Below, piece after piece: positions 1 to 6,424 of a DNA stretch of 15,221 bases. A program made the translations under genes and the position numbers. Below the pieces are notes generated by a model. That model did not search any database and was not told where the DNA came from. It saw only the letters and a program-made list of their open reading frames with translations. Source of the stretch: Anaerolineae bacterium (GTDB lineage: Bacteria > Chloroflexota > Anaerolineae > B4-G1 > SLSP01); contig JAFGKB010000209.1 in assembly GCA_016928755.1 (NCBI GenBank), positions 1 through 15,221 on the forward strand. The letters are read 5' to 3'. The first letter of the stretch is position 1; each line of letters begins with the position of its first letter.

Positions 1-1215
1 ACCATTCTTGAACCTGAAAAGCTCCTTTCAACAGTGGTACCACAGATTAAGGACCGCTTTGACCTTTACCACGTTCATGTCTACACCCTGGATGAAGAGG
101 CTGGGGAATTAGTGATGCGTTTTGGTTCCGGTGAACCGGGCCGTATTATGCGGGAGGATGGTCATAAGATTTCGCTGCTAGAGGAGAACAGTCTGGTTGC
201 CCAGGCCGCCCGAACGGGTAACCCGGTAGTCGTCAATGATGTTACCCAAGATCCTAACTTTATGCCCAACCCCCTGTTGCCTGATACGCGCTCTGAAGTC
301 GCGGTACCTGTGAGTATCGGTGGCCAGATATTAGGTGTTGTGGATGTACAGGATGACGAACCAGATCGTTTCACCAAATCTGATATTAACGTTTTCACCA
401 CCCTCGCCGCTCAGATTGCCGCGGCATTACAGAATGCACGGCTCTTTAATGAGATTCAACTTACAGCCGACCGCCTACGTGAGGTTGACCGTCTTAAGAG
501 TGAATTCCTGGCGAATATGAGCCATGAATTACGCACCCCGATGAACTCTATTCTCGGCTATACTGAAGTGCTCTTGATGGGAATTGATGGTGACCTTGAC
601 CCGGAGATGTTACAGGATGTCGAGGCTATCTATGAAAACGGCCAACATCTACTCCGGTTGATTAATGATGTCCTTGACCTGGCCAAGATTGAGGCTGGCC
701 GTATGAGCCTGACAATGGAGGAAGTCTATGTAGACCTGCTTCTGGATGAAGTTAAGACCAGCAATATCGGTCTGCTGCATAAGCGACAGACACCGGTCGA
801 GTTTGTAGTCGAAGCCGAGGAAGACTTGCCTCCGATTCAAGCTGACCGTATCCGCCTTAGTCAAATCCTCAATAACCTGGTTTCCAATGCGGTAAAGTTT
901 ACAGAAAAGGGTTACATCTGGCTCCGGGCTTATCAGGATGATAGTTGGGTGTGTATTGAGGTTGAGGATACCGGTATCGGTATTTCTCAAGAAGATATGG
1001 GCAAACTCTTCGAGCGCTTCCAACAGGTTGATGGTTCCACAACCCGGCGCGCAGAGGGTACGGGGCTAGGGCTTTCTATTACCCGTCACTTGGTTGAGAT
1101 GCATGGCGGCAAGATCGAAGTTTTCAGTGATGTTGACCAGGGTAGTAAATTCTTGATCCGGTTACCTATTCCCGGTTCTGCTCCAGATCCTGATCCAGAG
1201 GCTGTTATAGAATAG
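1..1215 (+). CDS. GAF-domain sensor histidine kinase, 5'-truncated
   Basis: This is the C-terminal 404 residues of a cytosolic-type sensor kinase; the frame is open to the first base, so the true start lies upstream. A GTG at 34 should not be used, because the residues before it (ILEPEKLLSTV) already belong to a GAF domain, which runs to about nt 450. A HisKA dimerisation domain follows, with the phospho-accepting His in MSHELRTP encoded at 523-525. The HATPase domain shows an N box (NNLVSNAVKF, about 871-900), G1 (DTGIGI, 967-984), an F box (LFERF) and G2 (GTGLGLSI, 1057-1080). All kinase motifs are intact. GAF domains bind small ligands or chromophores, but nothing here identifies the ligand. 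No receiver or DNA-binding domain is attached, so it needs a partner; the receiver proteins just downstream are candidates. More GAF or PAS modules may lie upstream. Confidence 0.93.
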   Translation, partial: TILEPEKLLSTVVPQIKDRFDLYHVHVYTLDEEAGELVMRFGSGEPGRIMREDGHKISLLEENSLVAQAARTGNPVVVNDVTQDPNFMPNPLLPDTRSEVAVPVSIGGQILGVVDVQDDEPDRFTKSDINVFTTLAAQIAAALQNARLFNEIQLTADRLREVDRLKSEFLANMSHELRTPMNSILGYTEVLLMGIDGDLDPEMLQDVEAIYENGQHLLRLINDVLDLAKIEAGRMSLTMEEVYVDLLLDEVKTSNIGLLHKRQTPVEFVVEAEEDLPPIQADRIRLSQILNNLVSNAVKFTEKGYIWLRAYQDDSWVCIEVEDTGIGISQEDMGKLFERFQQVDGSTTRRAEGTGLGLSITRHLVEMHGGKIEVFSDVDQGSKFLIRLPIPGSAPDPDPEAVIE

Positions 1216-1253
1216 CAATTCTTGGGATAGTCAGGAAGCATATATAAGCGTAG

Positions 1254-1287
1254 AATGCCCGGCACTGACTTGCAAGTGTCGGGCATT
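1254..1287 (+). terminator. GC-rich hairpin, possible terminator after the GAF kinase
   Basis: AATGCCCGGCACT (1254-1266) pairs with AGTGTCGGGCATT (1275-1287): 13 pairs with one G-U, around an 8-nt loop. It sits 38 bases after the kinase stop codon. It has only a three-T run inside the right arm and no U tract after it, so it is not a canonical intrinsic terminator. It could also be an mRNA-stabilising hairpin or a protein site. Confidence 0.4.
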
Positions 1288-1354
1288 TGGTAGATAATAG
1301 GGGGTAAGTAGAATTAAGTTAAGCGTTGAAATAAATCGGGGATTTTGTAGCGCG

Positions 1355-1360
1355 TACAAT
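1355..1360 (+). promoter_or_regulatory. possible -10 element of the cyclase gene
   Basis: TACAAT matches the sigma-70 -10 consensus in five of six positions and lies 17 bases before the first candidate ATG. No good -35 sits 16-18 bp upstream; a TTGAAA at 1326-1331 is 23 bp away, which is too far. Weak call. The gap 1216-1377 otherwise holds only the hairpin at 1254-1287. Confidence 0.25.
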
Positions 1361-1377
1361 CTTATGTCCAGCTTGGA

Positions 1378-2475
1378 ATGGTTGAGGAAATGAGTGCTAA
1401 GGGAAAAAAACCACTTATTCTTGTAGTCGATGATAATAAACGTAACGTCAAACTCTTGGTTTCAATTCTAACACCCAAGGGATATGAGATTGCCAGCGCC
1501 TATAATGGCCGTGAGGCACTGGATAGCGTGCGGGAAATCTCACCTGATCTTATCTTGTTGGATGTGTTGATGCCTGAGATGGATGGCTTTGAAGTAGCAC
1601 GGGTCTTGCGTTCTCAACCTGAGACTCGCGCGATACCCATTCTAATGCTTACGGCTCTTCGGGATATGCAAGATAAGATTAAGGGCCTAGAGGCGGGGGC
1701 CGATGACTTTCTCAGCAAACCTTTTAATGCCATTGAGTTGTTGGTGCGTGTGCGCGCTTTATTGCGCATTAAACAGTTACATGATGAATTGGAGATTAAG
1801 AATAATCTTTTGGAAAATGTCTTGACCCATTATGTATCCAAAGAAATAGCGGCTGAAATTCTGAGCGATCCGGAACAAAAACTTCAATTGGGTGGGAAAA
1901 GTTGTAATGTCAGTGTTTTATTTGCCGATATCCGCGGCTTTACTCACTTTTCAGAACAGCACAAAGCATCCCAAGTGACATTAGTTCTTAACCATATCTT
2001 TAACAATTTGGTACCCCCGATTTATGAAAATAGTGGTACATTGGATAAATACTTAGGGGATGCTATTATGGCTTTTTATGGTGCGCCCCTTCCTAGTCCT
2101 AATACTGCTGAGCAGGCTGTGCGGACCGCGGTTACAATGCAGAAACGCTTCTCAGAATTGCTTAGTAGTGGTGATCAATTATTGCTTAGCACGTTAGGCC
2201 TTGGGGTAGGGATTTGCACCGGTGAAGCAGTGGTGGGAAATATAGGTTCAGAGGACTTGATGGATTATACCGTCATCGGTAATACACCTAACATTGCTAA
2301 ACGTTTGCAGGAGCACGCCAAACCTGGACAGATTCTAATTGATGCACAGACCTATCAGGCGGTTAAGGAGCTAGTTGAAGTTGAGCCTACAGAGCCACTT
2401 CATCTGAAGGGCCGTTCCGACTTGGTGTCAGCTTATGATGTGTTATCTGTAAAAGATGCTGAAGTAGATGTTTGA
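1378..2475 (+). CDS. Response regulator with class III adenylate cyclase output domain
   Basis: A 365-residue two-domain protein. The receiver (about residues 13-130) has the acidic pair D18-D19, phospho-acceptor D62 (LILLDVLMPEMDG), T92 and K114 (SKPF). After a short helical linker, a class III nucleotide cyclase domain (about 175-355) carries both metal-binding Asp (D184 in LFADIRGFT, D228 in KYLGD). It also has the purine-selecting pair K224 and T299 (DYTVIG), and the transition-state pair N305 and R309. The full catalytic set is therefore present. Lys plus Thr is the pattern of bacterial class IIIb adenylate cyclases such as CyaC, so the predicted reaction is ATP to cAMP and pyrophosphate, gated by receiver phosphorylation (inference). 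The start is uncertain: ATG 1378 and ATG 1390 are both in frame and neither has a well-spaced Shine-Dalgarno sequence. The neighbouring GAF kinase is a plausible phosphodonor. Confidence 0.92.
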   Translation: MVEEMSAKGKKPLILVVDDNKRNVKLLVSILTPKGYEIASAYNGREALDSVREISPDLILLDVLMPEMDGFEVARVLRSQPETRAIPILMLTALRDMQDKIKGLEAGADDFLSKPFNAIELLVRVRALLRIKQLHDELEIKNNLLENVLTHYVSKEIAAEILSDPEQKLQLGGKSCNVSVLFADIRGFTHFSEQHKASQVTLVLNHIFNNLVPPIYENSGTLDKYLGDAIMAFYGAPLPSPNTAEQAVRTAVTMQKRFSELLSSGDQLLLSTLGLGVGICTGEAVVGNIGSEDLMDYTVIGNTPNIAKRLQEHAKPGQILIDAQTYQAVKELVEVEPTEPLHLKGRSDLVSAYDVLSVKDAEVDV

Positions 2476-2499
2476 TCATAAGTATTTAGCTAGATAAAC

Positions 2500-2503
2500 G
2501 GAG
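2500..2503 (+). promoter_or_regulatory. Shine-Dalgarno of the PLP-receiver fusion gene
   Basis: GGAG lies six bases before ATG 2510 and fixes the start. The same context (CGGAGTGA, one variable base, TTATG) recurs before the receiver gene at 4601. Confidence 0.7.
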
Positions 2504-2509
2504 TGAATT

Positions 2510-4597
2510 ATGCCAACACTTTTTTCAGCAGTGCGTTGCTCAGAGTGCGGTCAGCTTATGGATCCGGACCCTTATACGGTAAAGTGTAGTCGGTGTGGTA
2601 GTTTGTGGTTAGATGCTGTCTATGACTCGGCGGCTTTACCTGGGAACTGGACCGCTTTGTTACGTGATCGTCCTTATACTTTGTGGCGTTATGAGGAATT
2701 TTTGCCTTTCCCTGACGATTTCCAACAAGTTAGTATGGGAGAGGGTTGGACACCCCTGACCCATGCCGATGGCTTGGAGCGTGAGACCGGTCATGCCGGT
2801 ATATGGATTAAAGATGAGCGGCAGAGTGCTACCGGTTCCTTCAAAGACCGGCAGGCTTCTGTGTCCGTCAGTGCTTTGAAGGCCCAGGGTATCAAAGAAA
2901 TAGTCCTGGCTTCGACCGGCAACGCCGCCGCCGCTTATGCCGCCTACTGTGCCCGTGCCGGGATTAAGTTATGGGTCTTTCTAAGTAGCAGCGTGCCGGC
3001 GGAGAAGATGCGCGAATTAGCCATCTATGGGGCTGAGGTCATTAAACTCACCGGTACTTACGACCAGGCCAAGTCGGTTGCGGCTGACTTCGCCACCCGT
3101 CGTGGCATCTACTTGGGCCGAGGCGCTAAATCTATCCCCTGCAAAGCCAGCATGTCCACGATTGCGTTTGAGATTGCAGAACAATTGCACTGGAACGCGC
3201 CTGATTGGTATGTTCAATCTGTTTCGGGAGGGATTGGTCCCATTGGTGTCCTCAAAGGTTTCGAGGACTTAAAAGCTGCCGGTATCATTGACCGCGTTCC
3301 AAAAATTGCCGTTGTTCAGACCGAAGGGTGTTCGCCAATGGTTCGCTCCTGGGAAAAAGGCCTGGCCAAGGCTGAACCGGTAGAACATCCCGACAGTTTG
3401 ATTACGATTCTGGCTACCGGGAAGCCGGGCATGGCTTATGAGATCCTCAAGCAGGCCAGTGATAAGTACGGTGGGGCGATGGTCTCCGTGAGTGATGGTG
3501 AGGCTTTCCGTGCTATGCGTCATATTGCCCGTATTGAAGGCTTCTCTATGGAGCCGGCTGCCAGCGTTGCCTTTGCTGGTTTGGATAAGCTCCTAGAACG
3601 TGGCTTTGTTAAAGATGATGAGACGGTTGTCGTCAATTGTTCGGGCCATACTTTTAGCGCGGAGAAACACGCCTTGGAAGACCGTTACTTCCTTAATCTG
3701 GAATTCAAGGAATCTGCCGGCGCAACGGTGCTTGCGGGAGATGGATTGGCAGAGGCTTTTGCTCAACTTGATGAGCAGATTACAACTGTAGTGATTATTG
3801 ATGACAACCCCCATGATAGTCGCCTGATACGCCGTCTATTGCAGAAATATAAAAATTACCGGGTCTTTGAGGTTAATAGTGGTCACGAGGGTGTGGACCT
3901 GGTACGGCAACGCCAGCCGGATTTGATCGTTTTAGATTTAACTATGCCGGATATGGATGGCTTCTCTGTCCTTGAGAATCTCAAATCTGATGAACGTACC
4001 GCCGGCATACCGGTAACCATTGTATCTGCTAAGAGTTTGACGCCGGAAGATTGGAAAAAATTGCAAATAAGCGCTGAATCTGTCTGGCAAAAAGGTAATT
4101 TTAGTGCTCAGGAATTGGTCACTCATGTCGTTGGAATCCTAGAAGAGGATTTGCCACTTCCTGAAAAGACCGAGTTTCATATTCGCAGAAATAATACACC
4201 CGTTCAAGTCTTTGGACAGGCTCAGCGGCAGCGCATCTTAATTATTGATCAACATATAACCGATGCCCGTCTTATGCGCCGGTTGTTCGAGTCGCGCAAA
4301 CGTTTCGAGGTGCATGAAGTTTATTCCAGTTCCGAAGCCTTGAGTATCATCGAAGAATATAAGTTTGATATGATAATCCTGGATCCATCACTTCCAGATA
4401 TGAATGGTGAATCACTGATAGGGATTTTGCGTATCCGTGATGACACACTCAAAACTCCCATTATTGTAGTTTCTGCTCAGGCTATTGACTCTGAAACCCG
4501 TGCTCGCCTAGCAGTTCACGTAGATTCGGTTTGGTCAAAGGCTACCTTGGACCGCAGTAATTTCTTAGCACACGTTGAAACAACACTACCGGAGTGA
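2510..4597 (+). CDS. Threonine synthase-like PLP enzyme fused to two receiver domains
   Basis: A continuous 695-residue frame. Residues 1-35 form a zinc-ribbon-like head with two CxxC pairs (C10/C13, C26/C29), as in archaeal-type threonine synthases. Residues about 75-395 are a fold-type II PLP enzyme, with the Schiff-base Lys K112 in TGSFKDRQ, STGNAAAA at 135-142, a Gly-rich phosphate-cradle loop SGGIGPIGV at 239-247, and NCSGHTF near the end. Threonine synthase converts O-phosphohomoserine to threonine and phosphate, but the exact substrate here is not proven; a diverged PLP lyase is possible. Receiver 1 (about 426-545) has D431-D432, D476 (LIVLDLTMPDMDG), S506 and K528. Receiver 2 (about 574-692) has D580, phospho-acceptor D625 and S655, but Gln581 replaces the second acidic residue. 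Both receivers end in SVWxK rather than the usual KP. No stop or frameshift signature separates the parts. The gene sits among phosphorelay genes, not amino-acid genes, which suggests signal-controlled enzyme activity (inference). Confidence 0.88.
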   Translation: MPTLFSAVRCSECGQLMDPDPYTVKCSRCGSLWLDAVYDSAALPGNWTALLRDRPYTLWRYEEFLPFPDDFQQVSMGEGWTPLTHADGLERETGHAGIWIKDERQSATGSFKDRQASVSVSALKAQGIKEIVLASTGNAAAAYAAYCARAGIKLWVFLSSSVPAEKMRELAIYGAEVIKLTGTYDQAKSVAADFATRRGIYLGRGAKSIPCKASMSTIAFEIAEQLHWNAPDWYVQSVSGGIGPIGVLKGFEDLKAAGIIDRVPKIAVVQTEGCSPMVRSWEKGLAKAEPVEHPDSLITILATGKPGMAYEILKQASDKYGGAMVSVSDGEAFRAMRHIARIEGFSMEPAASVAFAGLDKLLERGFVKDDETVVVNCSGHTFSAEKHALEDRYFLNLEFKESAGATVLAGDGLAEAFAQLDEQITTVVIIDDNPHDSRLIRRLLQKYKNYRVFEVNSGHEGVDLVRQRQPDLIVLDLTMPDMDGFSVLENLKSDERTAGIPVTIVSAKSLTPEDWKKLQISAESVWQKGNFSAQELVTHVVGILEEDLPLPEKTEFHIRRNNTPVQVFGQAQRQRILIIDQHITDARLMRRLFESRKRFEVHEVYSSSEALSIIEEYKFDMIILDPSLPDMNGESLIGILRIRDDTLKTPIIVVSAQAIDSETRARLAVHVDSVWSKATLDRSNFLAHVETTLPE

Positions 4598-4600
4598 TTT

Positions 4601-4978
4601 ATGGAGCAAAAAATCGTTTTATATATTGAGGACAACTATCACAATCGCCGTATTGTGCGGAAGGTACTCTCTTCGCGCGGTTACACAGTAATAGAAGCTG
4701 AGGATGGTCATAAAGGGTTGGAGATGGTTAGGGAACTCAAACCACCTTTGTTACTCTTGGATATCGGTTTGCCGGGCATGGATGGTATGGAGATAGTCGC
4801 GCGCATTAAAGAAGATGAGGAACTACGTGAAACTTGGGTGATTGCTCTGACAGCATCTGCAATGCGTGGGGACCGTGAACGTTTCTTGGATGCTGGTTGT
4901 GATGATTATCTGTCTAAGCCTATCCAGGTGATGGAACTTATCAAGAAGGTCGATAGTTTTTATAAACGGGTAGTGTAA
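4601..4978 (+). CDS. Single-domain response regulator (CheY/DivK-like)
   Basis: A 125-residue receiver with no output domain. It shows E10-D11 in YIEDN, phospho-acceptor D54 (LLLLDIGLPGMDG), T84 (ALTASAM) and K106 (LSKPI), the complete set for phosphorylation. The ALTASAMRGD segment is typical of receivers that work in phosphorelays, such as DivK-type proteins. The start at ATG 4601 is backed by GGAG at 4591-4594, which overlaps the end of the upstream gene; only three bases separate the two genes, so they are probably co-translated. With no DNA-binding domain it must act by protein contact or pass phosphate on. The partner cannot be named from the sequence. Confidence 0.93.
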   Translation: MEQKIVLYIEDNYHNRRIVRKVLSSRGYTVIEAEDGHKGLEMVRELKPPLLLLDIGLPGMDGMEIVARIKEDEELRETWVIALTASAMRGDRERFLDAGCDDYLSKPIQVMELIKKVDSFYKRVV

Positions 4979-5001
4979 TTGCCTATGGTGGATAAGAATT
5001 C

Positions 5002-5385
5002 ATGAAAAAAATATTGATTATGGAGGATGATGCCTACCAGGCGCGCTTGATGCAGCGTTTGTTGGAGCACGCTGGTCATCAAATTTTCCATGCCGCCGAC
5101 GGGCAGACTGGTTTGCAGATGGCATTGGACCAAAAACCTGATTTGCTATTATTAGATTTGGGATTGCCGGATATGGATGGACAGACGGTTGTGGGATTGC
5201 TTAAAAGTTGGCCTGATTTGGCCTGTATCCCTGTTATCGCTGTGACTGCCTGGCCGGAGGCTACGGCCAGGGATATGGCCACAGCCTATGGCTGTGATGG
5301 TTATATTTCCAAGCCTATTAATGCCAGAGAATTTCCTGCTCAAATAGCCGTTTACTTTAAATCTGATACAGATACTCAGGATTGA
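5002..5385 (+). CDS. Single-domain response regulator
   Basis: A second stand-alone receiver, 127 residues. It has the acidic cluster E8-D9-D10 (IMEDD), phospho-acceptor D52 (LLLLDLGLPDMDG), T82 (VTAWPE) and K104 (ISKPI). After K104 there is only the last receiver helix and a short acidic tail, so no output domain exists. It follows the previous receiver by 23 bases; a weak GGTGGA (4988-4993) is the only ribosome-binding candidate. The ATG at 4985 is ruled out because its frame stops at once. Its loop TAWPEATAR differs from its neighbour's TASAMRGDR, so the two receivers probably have different partners rather than being a recent duplicate. Confidence 0.92.
   Translation: MKKILIMEDDAYQARLMQRLLEHAGHQIFHAADGQTGLQMALDQKPDLLLLDLGLPDMDGQTVVGLLKSWPDLACIPVIAVTAWPEATARDMATAYGCDGYISKPINAREFPAQIAVYFKSDTDTQD
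5378..5381 (+). promoter_or_regulatory. Shine-Dalgarno that decides the GNAT gene start
   Basis: AGGA touches the TTG at 5382 but lies nine bases before the in-frame TTG at 5391, which therefore has the workable spacing. It sits inside the last codons of the upstream receiver gene, consistent with translational coupling. Confidence 0.45.
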
Positions 5386-5390
5386 ATACC

Positions 5391-6308
5391 TTGGCTGATA
5401 ATGACTCACCAGTTGGCAATCAGAATCCGCATGGGGTATCTCAGGATGGAGATGCTCTATTGCCCCCTGTGGAATTAATCCCGGCTAGTGAATTCAAACT
5501 AGAAGAACTTACCGATGCCTATAACCGCTCCCGTGTTGATTACATCGTGCCGATGCCGATGAATATTGCACGTTTGCAGGAATATATCCGTAATTATGAT
5601 GTAAACCTTGAACTCTCCGTAGTTGCTTTGGTTGAGGGTGACATACTGGCGTTATCTATGCTTGGCGTCCGTCCCGATCATACCTGGATTACGCGCCTAG
5701 GCGTAATCCCCGGTCGCCGGCGCAGTGGTACCGGCGAGCGCATGATGCGATACTTGATAGAAGAATCTCGTCATTTACAAGTCGATTACATAACTCTGGA
5801 AGTCATTCAGAACAACATTCCCGCTTATCGCCTGTTCAGGAAACTCCATTTTGAAGAAGTACGTGATTTGTTAATTGTCCGTCGCCCTCCTGGTAAGCCC
5901 AAAGAGGACATCAACCCCTATGCTGTGCAATTACTCGGTTACCAAAAAGCAGTCGAACTATTACATCAACGTTCTAGCCTTGCTTCTTGGTTAGATGAGA
6001 CCCCCTCTTTGGTAAATGCTGGTAATCTTTCCGCCTTGCGTGTGGAACTTGATGACGGCAGTCGTGGCTGGCTTGTGTATCAAAATACCGTGTTCCAACT
6101 AGGCCGTTTAGTGCTACAGACTGAAGTGGGGGACCCCTATCATGTTGGGCGTGCTCTTATCCATGCCTTACACTCTTACCACCCTATGCAGGATACTAAG
6201 AGCGAGAATCTGCCACCCGAAGACCTCCATTGGGAAGCGATGCAATCTATGGGGTATCTGGAGTCCTTCCGCCGGATTGAAATGCGTCTTGATCTTAAAA
6301 ACAAATAA
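5391..6308 (+). CDS. GNAT-family N-acetyltransferase-like protein with C-terminal extension
   Basis: About 305 residues. The frame is closed by a TGA at 5364-5366 and has no early ATG, so a TTG start is needed: 5391 (chosen for AGGA spacing) or 5382, which would overlap the upstream stop codon. Counting from TTG 5382, residues about 37-168 form a GNAT fold. Its acetyl-CoA pyrophosphate loop is GRRRSGTGERMM (111-122, the R/Q-x-x-G-x-G/A signature), preceded by the strand TRLGVIP and followed by LEVIQNNIPAYRLFRKLHF, the usual NxxAxxLYxxxGF region in slightly altered form. Residues about 170-308 are not a standard GNAT core; the end (MGYLESFRRIEMRLDL) resembles the last strands of a second, degenerate GNAT unit. 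The acceptor substrate is unknown. It could acetylate a protein in the local signalling pathway, but that is only a guess from position. Confidence 0.8.
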   Translation: MADNDSPVGNQNPHGVSQDGDALLPPVELIPASEFKLEELTDAYNRSRVDYIVPMPMNIARLQEYIRNYDVNLELSVVALVEGDILALSMLGVRPDHTWITRLGVIPGRRRSGTGERMMRYLIEESRHLQVDYITLEVIQNNIPAYRLFRKLHFEEVRDLLIVRRPPGKPKEDINPYAVQLLGYQKAVELLHQRSSLASWLDETPSLVNAGNLSALRVELDDGSRGWLVYQNTVFQLGRLVLQTEVGDPYHVGRALIHALHSYHPMQDTKSENLPPEDLHWEAMQSMGYLESFRRIEMRLDLKNK

Positions 6309-6424
6309 CCTCAGTAGAGTGTAATTTGGGTTCTTAGTTTGAAGACTGTAAAGATTTCTACGCCAAGATCTCTAGGTTAATAGGTAAGCGCTTCTTAAAT
6401 ACACATTTCTCTAAAGGGTTTGAT
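6309..6424. other. Intergenic gap before the hybrid kinase
   Basis: 116 bases, A+T-rich. A weak TTGGGT-17-TAAAGA pair near 6327-6355 could be a promoter but matches the consensus poorly. AAGGG at 6414-6418 is a good Shine-Dalgarno, six bases before ATG 6425. No hairpin terminator was seen. Confidence 0.4.

Noticed and set aside
34..36. GTG at 34 as the true start of the GAF kinase
   Set aside because: Residues encoded before it already match the beginning of a GAF domain, so the gene is cut by the window edge.
649..1023. 124-residue minus-strand frame within the GAF kinase
   Set aside because: It overlaps intact kinase motifs on the other strand and shows no recognisable domain; a reading-frame shadow.
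3690..3790. The PLP-receiver fusion as an artefact of a missed stop codon
   Set aside because: The frame is continuous with no internal ribosome-binding site or start in the linker, and the linker composition is ordinary. Only read-level data could reopen this.
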